Positions 8,229 to 17,980 of a stretch of 64,000 nucleotides of DNA are shown here, piece by piece; position 1 is the stretch's first letter, and each line of letters opens with the position of its first letter. The translations under genes and the position numbers were made by a program. Source of the DNA: Rhodocollybia butyracea (lineage: Eukaryota > Basidiomycota > Agaricomycetes > Agaricales > Omphalotaceae); contig JADNRY010000213.1 of NCBI GenBank assembly GCA_015501585.1, positions 41,006 through 105,005 on the forward strand, given 5' to 3'. The notes under the pieces were generated by a model. That model searched no databases and was not told the DNA's origin. It saw only the letters and a list, made by a program, of their open reading frames with translations.

Positions 8229-10855
8229 GTTTCGATGATCTGATCACTGATCGGGGAGAGGTTGCATTACAAATAAGCCTTGATAAACAAGGCAACTTTA
8301 CAATTGATGGCTATAAAAAACCTGATACTAACAAAGGATTTTCTAAAAATGAGTTGGCAGAAATATACACTATGGCTGCTATGCCATGTATAGAACAGGA
8401 TCATCCGGAAGCTGCAGATATCTTAAAGCTGTATGTAAATCAGCAAAAAGACAGCTATGGAAAATCTGTATATTGTACTTGGAGAGAGAATATACCAGAA
8501 TCTAGTTTATATTCTTCAGCTTCGAACTCTGAAGAAACTAGTGACAGGAATATCAATTCAAATATCAATATACATCCAATGTCTCATGAGCCTAAAGACT
8601 CCAAAAGGAGTCTGAAGAGAATATTGAAACTGGAAAAACATGAGAAGGGCACAGAAGAGTGGAAACGCTCTCAGGCATTACCTAAATATCCCAAATTTGA
8701 AAAGGATAATCTAGGAAATACAAAATATGAGATGGTTAAAGTCTATGGTTCTCGGAAATACAAACCTGTTGCAGTGAAAGTTAGACCAATAAAAACATCT
8801 TTACCTGAAGAGTACAGGGTTCGGAGAGAGATAACTGGTGATCCATTAAAAGACATGCCAGTTCTACCTACTCACCCTCCAAAGTTTACTCCAGGACAGA
8901 GGTATACAGAGGAGAGGAAAGAAATCATAGATAAAAATCATAATGAAGATTTCTTATGGGAACAAGAAATGGACTTGATTCATCATTTAATGAAGGAGCA
9001 TGAGGATGGATTTGCCTGGGAACCATCTGAAGGTGGAACCTTGCGAGAAGACATGTTTCCTCCAGTCAAATTTCCAGTAATACCTCATGAACCTTGGGTG
9101 GAAAGAAATATACCTATACCACCTGGCATCTTTCAAGAAGTATGTGAAATAATCAGAAGTAAAATAGATGCTGGTGTATATGAACCTTCAAGTGCATCTT
9201 ACAGATCAAAATGGTTTTGTGTGCTCAAAAAGGATGGAAAGAGTTTGAGAATTGTTCATTCTCTAGAACCCTTGAATGGAGTTACTATTCAATACTCTGG
9301 AGTTCCACCAGCTACAGCAGATGTAGCAAGGGACTTTGCAGGCAAAGCTTGTGAAGGTACACTTGATGTATATGTTGGATATGATGAAAGAAATATTGCA
9401 ATTGGATCCAGGGACTTGACAACTTTTCAAACACCCTATGGACCCTATAGACTAGTTAAACTACCAATGGGCTGGACAAATTCAGTACCCATATTCCATG
9501 ATGACATGACCACAATCTATAGAGATGAGATACCCCACATTACCAGGCCATATGTTGATGATATTCCCATAAAGGGACCAGAATCTAGATATGAACAACC
9601 AGATGGTACCTTTGAAACCATTCCTGAAAACCCTGGAATTCGTAGATTTGTATGGGAACATATGCAAAATATGAATAGGATCATACAGAGATTCAAGTAT
9701 GTTGGTGGTACATTCTCAGGGAAAAAGGCATATATATGTTGTAAAGAAACGATGGTAGTTGGACACAAATGCTCATATGAGGGCAGGAAACCAGATGATA
9801 AGACAGTAGATGTCATTCTCTCCTGGCCCTCCTGTAAGGACAAAAGTGAGGTTCGGGCATTTCTAGGAACAGCTGGACAGCTAAGGATGTTCATTAAAAA
9901 CTACGCTAAGAAAGCTGCACCATTAATAGAACTTACCCGGAATATTCCATTTGACTGGGGACCAGAGCAAGATAATGCTATGGACATTATAAAAGATGGC
10001 ATTAAAAATGCACCTTGCTTAAGGCCAATGAACTATAACTGGGATGTAAATCTAGTTGTTGATACTTCATACAAATCAGTTGGGTGGTACTTGTATCAAC
10101 TAGATCCTGATGATCCAAAGCAGAAGTTTTATAATTACTTTGGATCAATGACGCTGAATGAGCGAGAAGCTAGATTTTCACAATCTAAAAGAGAATTCTA
10201 TGGATTAAAGTTAGCACTAGAGGCTAGCTATTATCAAGTCTATGGTTGTAGAAGACTCACTGTTGTCACTGATGCCAGCTACATCAAGGGTATGATGACT
10301 AATCCAAGTTGCGGTCCTAATGCTACAATCAATCGTTGGATTGAAGATGTGAGAAAATATCATTTCAAACTAATACATTTGAAAGGAGCATTTAATGAAC
10401 TAGCAGATGGATTATCTAGAATTACACCTGGCGGTTATCAAACACCAAGAAGGATTATTGACTCAGACAACTATATTGATGAGGATGATGGTTTGCCAAT
10501 AGAATTTGCTATGGGTGAAGGTGAAACAGAAGTACCTTATGACTTTGAGGATTTCAAAGATAAAATAGACTCCAGGACAGGATTTTACCAAGATATGGCA
10601 ATCTGTGCTGAGGACTTTGAGGATGATATTCAGGAAGAATTGGATGAGGAACAAAGGTTTCAGTACCAAAGGGAACAAATAAGAAAAGAACACTCAGAGA
10701 TGGTCTCTCAGTTCCATCAAAATCTTATAATACCTGAAAATCTAGTATATCCAGAGAATAATGAGGAATGGAAACATGAACATCCATATAGTGAGGAACA
10801 TAGGGCCATCCACGGGCAAAACCTAGATAATATGATTCCTAATATAATAAGCTAG
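8216..10855 (+). CDS. pol: Pol: reverse transcriptase and RNase H
   Basis: No ATG near the start, as expected for frameshift entry. The RT core spans about 9040-9800: the region MFPPVKFPVIPHEPW leads into the fingers, SKWFCVLKKDGKSLRIVHSL is the substrate-pocket strand, LDVYVGYDERNI holds the first catalytic Asp, and YVDD (9551-9562) the other two. A thumb/connection follows (VRAFLGTAGQLRMFIKNYAK), then an RNase H domain starting VNLVVDTSYKSVGWYLYQLD (about 10,045), with TVVTDASYIKGM and ending LADGLSRI. The acidic C-terminus (to 10,855) links to integrase. The enzyme copies element RNA into DNA. A single TAG at 10,853-10,855 separates it from integrase in the same frame. Confidence 0.92.
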   Translation, partial: YKFLSFDDLITDRGEVALQISLDKQGNFTIDGYKKPDTNKGFSKNELAEIYTMAAMPCIEQDHPEAADILKLYVNQQKDSYGKSVYCTWRENIPESSLYSSASNSEETSDRNINSNINIHPMSHEPKDSKRSLKRILKLEKHEKGTEEWKRSQALPKYPKFEKDNLGNTKYEMVKVYGSRKYKPVAVKVRPIKTSLPEEYRVRREITGDPLKDMPVLPTHPPKFTPGQRYTEERKEIIDKNHNEDFLWEQEMDLIHHLMKEHEDGFAWEPSEGGTLREDMFPPVKFPVIPHEPWVERNIPIPPGIFQEVCEIIRSKIDAGVYEPSSASYRSKWFCVLKKDGKSLRIVHSLEPLNGVTIQYSGVPPATADVARDFAGKACEGTLDVYVGYDERNIAIGSRDLTTFQTPYGPYRLVKLPMGWTNSVPIFHDDMTTIYRDEIPHITRPYVDDIPIKGPESRYEQPDGTFETIPENPGIRRFVWEHMQNMNRIIQRFKYVGGTFSGKKAYICCKETMVVGHKCSYEGRKPDDKTVDVILSWPSCKDKSEVRAFLGTAGQLRMFIKNYAKKAAPLIELTRNIPFDWGPEQDNAMDIIKDGIKNAPCLRPMNYNWDVNLVVDTSYKSVGWYLYQLDPDDPKQKFYNYFGSMTLNEREARFSQSKREFYGLKLALEASYYQVYGCRRLTVVTDASYIKGMMTNPSCGPNATINRWIEDVRKYHFKLIHLKGAFNELADGLSRITPGGYQTPRRIIDSDNYIDEDDGLPIEFAMGEGETEVPYDFEDFKDKIDSRTGFYQDMAICAEDFEDDIQEELDEEQRFQYQREQIRKEHSEMVSQFHQNLIIPENLVYPENNEEWKHEHPYSEEHRAIHGQNLDNMIPNIIS
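8219..8225 (+). promoter_or_regulatory. -1 ribosomal frameshift heptamer A AAT TTT (pro to pol)
   Basis: The protease frame reads ATA AAT TTT TAA; the heptamer is in register and touches the stop codon. Slipping back one base enters the RT frame, which opens at 8216 and has no ATG close to its start. Confidence 0.72.
10853..10855 (+). other. Lone in-frame UAG between RNase H and integrase
   Basis: The frame continues open on both sides (AATATAATAAGC TAG TTTAAGGATCCC). It may be a nonsense mutation, or a readthrough site lowering integrase output. The context does not match the CARYYA readthrough signal. Confidence 0.6.
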
Positions 10856-12406
10856 TTTAAGGATCCCAATTCTACTGTAATCAGGGATTTACCACAGAAA
10901 GTGAGACAAGCATTTCAAAAACAAGCAAACAAGTTCTTTGTAGATGAACAAGGGCGTTTGTATAGAAGAAATAATGAAGTTGGAGGAATGCACAAACTTT
11001 TTGTAGCTAAAGATAATAGAATGTACATGTTACATTCTTCCCATGATCATTTAGGTCATAAGGGTGTCTATGCTACTAGGTCTGTAATTGAGAAAAGATT
11101 CTGGTGGCCAGATTTAGATGGCGATGTGGCTTGGTTTGTTAAAACCTGTCAACCTTGTCAAAATCGCCAGATGAGACTGATAAAGGCCCCACCAACTCTA
11201 ACTCATACACCATCATTATTCCAAAAGATTCATGTTGATACAATGAAAATGACACCTGGCAGCAATGGCTGTAAGCACATTGTACATGGTAGATGTGCAT
11301 TATCATCATGGTCTGAGGCCCGACCATTAAGATCTGAAAATCAGAAAACACTCTCAGAGTGGTTCTTTGAAGATATTATTTGCCGGTGGGGTTGCCCTGA
11401 AGAAGTTGTTACAGACAATGCCACTGTCATGAGAAGCATGTTGGATTTTCTAGAAACCAAATATGGAATTAGGGGAATTTGTATCTCAGCATACAATTCA
11501 CAAGGCAATGGGAAAATTGAAAGAGCACATCTTGATTTGCGTCAAGCACTAGTAAAAGCTACAAGTGGCGACTTGGGAAAATGGTGGTGGTTTCTTAAAC
11601 CTGTCTTATGGGCTGATCAAATAACAGCAAGGCGTGGTTTTGGTTGTTCACCCTATTTTCTAGTAACTGGTGCTGAACCCATTCTTCCATTGGACATTAT
11701 TGAATCAACATGGCTAGTAAAAACTCCAGATAGGATTCTCTCTACTGGTGAGCTGCTAGGCTATCGTGCACAAGCACTGGCTAAACATCGTACACATGTT
11801 ATGGACATGATGGAAAGAGTTGATGAAAATAAACGCCGTGAACTTAGAAAGTTTGAGCAAGAATTTGAGCATGTCATCAAAGACTATGACTTCACACCTG
11901 GAACACTTGTCCAGGTAAAGCATTCTCAGATTGAGAGTAGTCTTGATAGCAAAAATTATCCTAGATACAGAGGACCCATGGTGGTGATCCGGTGTACTAG
12001 AGGAGGGTCTTATGTCATAGCTGAACTGGATGGTACAGTTCTGAAAGGAAAGGTTGGAGCATTCCAAGTGTTACCACACTTTGCTCGTTATGAACCAATC
12101 AAATTACCTCAGAACATCCATGATCTTATAGATTTAACCAGTGAACAACTTGAAAAGATGGTAAATGAGCCTGAGGATGGACCTCTAGAGAAGGGTAGAG
12201 ATTATGTATTTGACTCAATCCCAAATCTTAGATTGCCTGAAGATGATGCTGCAGAAGAGTGGATGTCAGAATCAGAAATGAGTGATGACAATCTAGAAAA
12301 TAGTGGTTTCATAGATAACTCTGGAGATGATGCATTACATATAACAGGTGATCTAGAAAAAGGCTCAACAGCTAGACAGACCAGAAGTCATACAAGAAAT
12401 AGATAG
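10856..12406 (+). CDS. pol: Pol: integrase (after UAG)
   Basis: Integrase with a full set of landmarks. The HHCC zinc-binding domain reads HSSHDHLGHKG...CQPC (about 11,032-11,160). The DDE catalytic core has Asp in HVDTMKM (about 11,235), Asp in VVTDNATVM (about 11,415) and Glu in QGNGKIERAH (about 11,520). A GPY/F-type module near 11,970 (YRGPMVVIRCTRGGSYVIAE) follows, then an acidic, Ser-rich tail to 12,406. I see no clear chromodomain. It inserts the DNA copy into chromosomes. An ATG at 10,907 could allow separate initiation, otherwise translation needs UAG readthrough. Confidence 0.9.
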   Translation, partial: FKDPNSTVIRDLPQKVRQAFQKQANKFFVDEQGRLYRRNNEVGGMHKLFVAKDNRMYMLHSSHDHLGHKGVYATRSVIEKRFWWPDLDGDVAWFVKTCQPCQNRQMRLIKAPPTLTHTPSLFQKIHVDTMKMTPGSNGCKHIVHGRCALSSWSEARPLRSENQKTLSEWFFEDIICRWGCPEEVVTDNATVMRSMLDFLETKYGIRGICISAYNSQGNGKIERAHLDLRQALVKATSGDLGKWWWFLKPVLWADQITARRGFGCSPYFLVTGAEPILPLDIIESTWLVKTPDRILSTGELLGYRAQALAKHRTHVMDMMERVDENKRRELRKFEQEFEHVIKDYDFTPGTLVQVKHSQIESSLDSKNYPRYRGPMVVIRCTRGGSYVIAELDGTVLKGKVGAFQVLPHFARYEPIKLPQNIHDLIDLTSEQLEKMVNEPEDGPLEKGRDYVFDSIPNLRLPEDDAAEEWMSESEMSDDNLENSGFIDNSGDDALHITGDLEKGSTARQTRSHTRNR

Positions 12407-12520
12407 ACTAGAGTTGAATCTAGATAAAAGTCAAGAAGCAAAATCTAGACTATAGAAATCAAGACTAGACAAAATAGAATTTTGGTAGAATCATAAACAA
12501 CATGTAGCCAGAATATCAAA

Positions 12521-14125
12521 CTAGATAGTACTACTAGAGGCTACAGGAATAGAGGCGGATTGGTCTTTATTAAGTTTGAGACCCCTGTCAAACATAACAG
12601 CATTGGTGGAAGTGTATAAATTCCAGGCAGTTTTGGCAGCTTGAATATCATAGTATGCCATAGAGCGGTGATGAATCCAGTCCAATCTATGTCTGTTATT
12701 CAGGGATCTAATAACTCCACTGTCAAGCTCTTTGTAGTCAGGTTCTGGATAACCAGCAATCATGCTGATCTCAGTAGTAAGACGGTCATCCTTGGCATCT
12801 TTGGCCTCATCTAGAAAAGCAGACTATAGTCAGTTTCTAGTAGAGATAAAGTCAAAACACAAGGGACAAATATGAAAAGTGTTGGACAAAGGAGAGTAGT
12901 GATACCAGATTATATACCTAGGCATCTACACTTTCTTGCAGACACAGAGTGGTCATGGTCATTTACTAGATTTTGCAACCAGGTTTGACCGCGCCAACAG
13001 TCTGCTTCCCAATAATAACCAAGATGATCTAGAAATTGATCATATCTTCCTTGGAAATCATGGGAAAACACAAGAGACTCATACAAGAGCATAATCTCTG
13101 ACTGAGTATGAGGACAATAAAATATCTCACCCTCAGTCTCAGGTCTCCACAAGACTCTAGAGTCTTCAGTGTAGCAAGGTCTCTTGAAAGGAGAGGAATA
13201 AGGGACAGAACACTCAGTATTAGAAGTAGCACCCTTTAGGATATAGGTGTTAGCTCTGTGATAGACAAGAGACCTGACATCCATTCCTGGAACATCAGAG
13301 TACTGTATTCTCACCGTAGTCAACCGGCCAGTCTGATCCTAGATTTTGAACATTAAAAATATAGAATCAGATTGTGAAAAAAATCGGCTAACTGACAGTG
13401 ACAACAGCACCCTTGGTGGAAACCTTATTGAATTTGAGGCTACCCAGAGCAGCAGCTTTGGTGGTCCCATCTTTCATCTAGAAACAGGTTGATATATATC
13501 AGAAATCTAGAAGCTAAAAGAGTTTTTTTTCAAAAAGCTTACAGGTGTATCTGTGTCACTAGTTTTGGGGATAGCTGGCGTGACATCTTCCTCTACTTCA
13601 GATTCATCTGAGTCAACCATTTCCTTGGACTTGGACTCTTTCTAGAAAATGAAATTAAGAGTTAGAGACAGCAAGTTTAATCTAGAAGGAAGGATAACAT
13701 ACCTTTTTGGCCTTGACAGGTTTAACAGCACTGTACTTGGCCCTAAGAGTGCCCAAATGGACATAGAAATCCGATGCCTTGTGGAAGCTGTTGATTTTGG
13801 CCATTTCTGGCATGTCCTGGACACTTTTGAGATGGACAACAGCTTCACCATAAGCATTGAAAAGGGTGTCATTGGTAGCAACCTGCTTTGGTTGCATTGG
13901 CTCAGTCTAGAAAAATGCACAATAAACCAATGAGCAACAAGGAAAATCTAGATTTTGCTCAAACTAGTGATGGCTTACCAGAAAGTCACCCACAGATATA
14001 GCACACTCATAGATCATCTTTTTAGTCCCATCTTCTTTGATATTATAGTCAAGGTTGCGGCGCTTCTTGGTCAAAGTACTAAGGAAAACTTCAACCTGAG
14101 ATTGATCCATTTTGGAAATAGCCAT
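12521..14125 (-). CDS. Antisense gene B: six-exon gene of unknown function inside the Ty3 element
   Basis: Exons (minus strand): 14125-13979, 13906-13703, 13641-13543, 13477-13397, 13338-12918, 12810-12521. All five introns (58-107 bp) begin GT and end with CTAG, mostly TTCTAG, and the frame holds across every junction, giving 413 residues to TAG at 12,521. The start MAISKMDQSQVEVFLSTLTK is chosen; an in-frame ATG at 14,197 would add 24 residues. The middle holds an acidic Ser/Lys region (KESKSKEMVDSDESEVEEDV); the large fifth exon is rich in Tyr/Trp/Cys (PYSSPFKRPCYTEDSRVLWR); the last exon is globular-looking. I recognise no family. It lies tail-to-tail with pol (114 bp apart) and downstream of gene A on the same strand. 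Confidence 0.8.
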
Positions 14126-14575
14126 GAAAGAGAGAGGAGTGCTGGAAAGAACTGGTAAACAGTGTAAAAGATCGAGTATGTGATGGGCTTTAATCAAAAT
14201 ACCCTCTGACTTTTATACTTTCCTGAACATAGTTCAGGGTAGGTCTAACCTGGGAAATGACTCGGTACACTCTTGTCAAAAGCTGTGTTTCATATTGGAA
14301 ATGACTAAAGTCAACTGAGGACAGTTGTTATTTTATTTTCGGGGAGAGGCAGTGCAAACTGCTTACTGACCAGTTCTGAAATCATGACTGATCAAAGTTG
14401 CAAAAACTAGATTTTGTGTACTACTTGTAAAAATAGACAGGTTGATGCAAAATATAGAATAAGAGTGGTGGAAAAATCTAGAATTTAAATTCATTCCCAG
14501 AAATAGGAGGACAAAATCTAGATTAAATACAGAAGTTGCCAAAAAAAAAAAAGCTTATTTTAGTAAAATCTAGAA
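14126..14575 (-). other. Spacer between antisense genes A and B
   Basis: 450 bp holding the end of gene A transcription and presumably the promoter of gene B. AT-rich, with an A-run at 14,541-14,551. No ORF of note. An in-frame ATG upstream of gene B stands at 14,197. Confidence 0.5.
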
Positions 14576-16545
14576 TCAGTTGTTGGAACTACTAGAAGTG
14601 GTGGTAGCGGGCATAGAGATATCCCAGCCCAGCACCTTAGCAAGCTGCATTACTTGATCAGAACCTGCTGTAAACTCAGGATCTTCGTCTTCAAGATACT
14701 TAAGGATTAGCCTTGGATCATGCATGGTACCCATCAGCTCTGTTTGAGCAATAACTAGGGACTTTCCAATAGCATGAGCAGTCTTCTCAGCTTGAATATA
14801 GGTCTGGACAGAGCTATCATAAGCAGAGTGAAGATCCAAAAGGTTCTTGAGCTTCTCTGCCATCACTATGGTGGGAATTAGCAAAAACTAGAAAGTGATT
14901 GAATAATGGACATACCTTCCTTGGACTGATTTCCAAGCTCATGAGCAAACTTAAGAGATTTGCCAAATGCTGGTTGGTCAATGGGAAGTTCAAATGAACA
15001 GGACTGGTTGCCTTTAATGCACCTATTACATTTGGCACCATCACCTGTAGATTGACAGACATCAAGTGTTAACTTGGAGGAAAGACAACGAGTACAGGGC
15101 ACACGCATGTGCACCTAGCAACCAACCACCAAGGTCAGTATCTAGACCTCAGATTCTAGAAAATAAGCATACCGCAGCCAGAGAACGGTTTACTTTGACT
15201 AAATTGTCAAAAGTGAATGTTTCTGTAGAATCAGGATGCTTGAAGACAAAATCTAGAAAGATGAATTAAAGCTGGTTAAACACACAGGGGAAGAAGCAAA
15301 GCTCACCCTTTGTGGATTTATTGTCATGTTTGGTAGCACGGATGATAGGTAAACCACGGCCCTAGAAGGCAAATAAGGATAGAGTACTAGCCATGAGGGA
15401 AGAAAATACCCGAGTTCCTGTCTTCTCAGCTTCAATAGGAGCAGCAGTAGCGGGAACTGGCAAAGGCATGTACTGAGCTGCTTTGGCAGGATCCAACTTG
15501 GATAGCTGAACACTGTGCAAAGTCTTAGGCTTTTTGACAGTCTAAAAATAGCAGGGTCAGATTCTAGAAAAACAATAAAAGAGAATGTTAAGCAAAGCAT
15601 ACCTTGTTAAGGTTAGGCTCAGCTACAGATGCTGTACCAGATGGTTCTATGTCTGAGGAGGCACGACCCCTCTTCTATGTATGGGAATGAGGTCAAATTC
15701 TAGAAATTGTGTTTGAATATGACTTACAGTTCTGGGTGAGAAGTTAAGAAGACCTTCAGACATAGGATAGTCCCAACCAGGAATCTTAGGGTCAGGAAGC
15801 TTGTCCTCTAGATCCCAGAGCTAGACAATAGGTCCAATATGAAAAATGGATAGAGAACTTAAAAAGAAAAACACCTACAATGCTAGGGAGATTCAAGAAA
15901 TAGGTCTTCTCTATAAACCAATCACACTGGCATTGAGCAAGGAAGTCTGGGTTCACAAGCTCAAAGACTCGAACTGTGAACATCTGGAAGGATCTCCAGA
16001 ACTCAAGAGCATAAGATGGAACTTCAAGCTTCATGGCCTTGACTATAACCCGGAACTGAATCTAGAATAAAGTGTTGAGAAACACAAAATCTAGAAAATA
16101 AGATGAAAAGATACCAGGTCACTAAGACAAGCATCAAACTCATCCGAAAACTGTACAGAGTCAGTGGATAAAACCAAAGAGGAGTTCCAGCTTTCAAGCT
16201 TGTAAAGAGGACCAAGCTTGGCTCTGACCCGGTGAAGGAGCTCATAGAGTGTTTGACAAGAGCTAGGAGGAATGGCGCTAGTCAGTCGGTTATAAGTGTT
16301 GGCAATGTCCATAGCCAAAGAATTGGAAGATGTGGCAGAGTTCAAATCTGAAGATATGGCAGAGGACATGAAAAATAAAAGTGGGGAATTTAACGACCAA
16401 TCTCTAGAATATATAGAGTTGTGGCATAATTCAAAAAGTCATGTCACTAGGTCTGACATCAAGTGTCAAACAAAATTAAAAGAGTTGCGGCGCTGCATTT
16501 TGAATGCATATCAAAGCAAAATTGAATGGGAACTTACCGGATCAT
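14576..16545 (-). CDS. Antisense gene A: ten-exon gene with Zn2Cys6-like cluster inside the Ty3 element
   Basis: Exons (minus strand): 16545-16538, 16403-16115, 16061-15879, 15820-15728, 15674-15603, 15541-15410, 15361-15307, 15252-15173, 15114-14916, 14865-14576. The nine introns are 48-134 bp, GT...AG; the first has a perfect GTAAGT. The spliced frame is continuous for 466 residues to a stop at 14,576. The N-terminal half is mainly helical and uncharacterised (ALEFWRSFQMFTVRVFELV); the centre is basic/Ser-rich. Residues about 311-343 have six cysteines spaced CX2CX9CX8CX2CX6C (CTRC...VC...KCNRC...C), resembling a fungal Zn(II)2Cys6 DNA-binding cluster but with a longer first loop. An acidic helical C-terminus ends in a Ser run. 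A nucleic-acid-binding or regulatory role is inferred, not shown. Confidence 0.82.
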
Positions 16546-16738
16546 GAGACAGATAGAATGCAATCTTGTACTATGATTACAATCTAGACTAATAGCATAA
16601 AGTGATGTTCTCGGAACTCACCGACACTTTGTGAACTTGTAATAAAAATCAAAATGGCCATCAAACCCAAAAGCCAAGAAGCATAGTAAAAAGGCTATTG
16701 GTACTACTATGACCGGGGACGGTCAGATCTTTTAGTTT

Positions 16739-16746
16739 GGGGGAGA
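16739..16746 (+). other. Polypurine tract
   Basis: GGGGGAGA, preceded by TTTTAGTTT, abuts the 3' LTR at 16,747, where a plus-strand DNA primer is expected. The 200 bp to the left, back to gene A, would hold that gene's promoter on the other strand. Confidence 0.75.
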
Positions 16747-17980
16747 TAATACGCCGGTTTTCTGGCAAGGCCTGTATAATCTAGATATTGCTATGTTAGG
16801 CTTATCTGCATTGTACATTGTATACTAAGGGCTATAGTGAGTCCCGCACTGTTAGCCAAAGCTGATAGGAAGTCTATTGTACCCACTGAGTTGCATTTTG
16901 GATGGTATAAGCATTTGCCACATTCTGTACTCAAACCCAAGTCCTATGCGAGTGGACATAAAACTAGGAAATACTAGTGATCACTCAATATGAGGCTAGA
17001 CTTACTTGATGCATACTCAAGGGAACTGCATTCACACACAAGTTCACAAGTGGAGGTGTTAGTTCAACAGAGACATACTTGGCTATTTGCTAGATAATGT
17101 TCATGGACATAAATGATTGGCTTATATATATATCATTTCAGTCAGCATAAAGTCTGCTGAATCATACAACATCTGAAAGGCTTACTGATCATACTTGAAA
17201 TGATGACTGATACATTTCAAGTGATTTAAATCAACAAACATGATTACTCATATACCCTATACCCACTTACTAAGGCTACTTTCATTACTCATCTCAGTTT
17301 CTCCTGCTTACTGTACACATGTATCCATTTATGGTAATACCCCGAAAATGTATAAAAGGGATCACCACTTGAGGTGCATCCCCAGGTTTTGACTCCCAGT
17401 TGATCCTCACAGACTTAGTAACCTCGTTGTGTTTGCCCTGAAGAACACTCTATTCTTAGTGACACTGTGTAACTATTACACAGCAAGCTGAATCTAGTTT
17501 ACAGTTCTCTCTGCTCAGTACATCAGTGGTTCTAAATCTAGAAACCCCATTGGCCCACTTCTCTATTGTGAGAGTGTGAATTGTGACAAGTCATATTGTT
17601 GACTTATTGTTTGGACATTTGGTCCCATTGTTGAAAGGCGCTTGGCCTATTGTTTGGACGCTTGGTCCCATTGTTTGGACATTTGGTCCCATTGTTGAAA
17701 GGCGCTTGGCCTATTGTTTGGACGCTTGGTCCCATTGTTTGGACATTTGGTCCCATTGTTGGAATTGGCACTTGGCCCTTCTTTGTTTTAAGAAGTAAAT
17801 CTAGAAACAACCCTACACTTAGTACATACTTTGTGGAAAGAAGGTCCCCCTTCTCTAAAAAGCTTGGTCAATACAATTCACGGAGGAATCCTTGACAACT
17901 CTTAGTAAAAACTCGCACAACTAAAAACGTGCTGATAAGACAGTTGTTCATTACAACAGTTGAACCAGTACAGACGTAAT
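16747..17980 (+). repeat. 3' LTR of the Ty3 element (1234 bp)
   Basis: Second copy of the LTR. It exceeds the 5' copy by exactly 64 bp, all from one additional minisatellite block; the rest aligns without gaps. Confidence 0.92.
17607..17778 (+). repeat. LTR minisatellite, long allele
   Basis: Same 21-22 bp repeats as at 4733-4840 with one extra 64-bp block (three units: ...AAAGGCGCTTGGCC, ...GGACGCTTGGTCCC, ...GGACATTTGGTCCC). Confidence 0.9.

Larger units (their letters stand above)
3873..17980 (+). mobile_element. Ty3/gypsy-type LTR retrotransposon with antisense accessory genes
   Basis: A 14.1-kb element with long direct LTRs, a primer-binding site, gag with a CCHC knuckle, aspartic protease, RT-RNase H, then integrase (the Ty3 order), a polypurine tract and a target duplication. 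The sense genes end at 12,406. The remaining 4.3 kb before the 3' LTR holds two spliced genes on the minus strand. The two LTRs show one substitution near their right end and a whole-unit repeat difference, so insertion is recent. TCTAGA is strikingly frequent inside the element and rare outside. Two defects, a gag frameshift and a pol UAG, may make this copy defective or may be translational controls. Confidence 0.93.

Noticed and set aside
12910..13323. Calling the antisense ORFs separate short genes
   Set aside because: Consensus splice sites join them in frame into two longer genes; isolated ORFs end in intron sequence.
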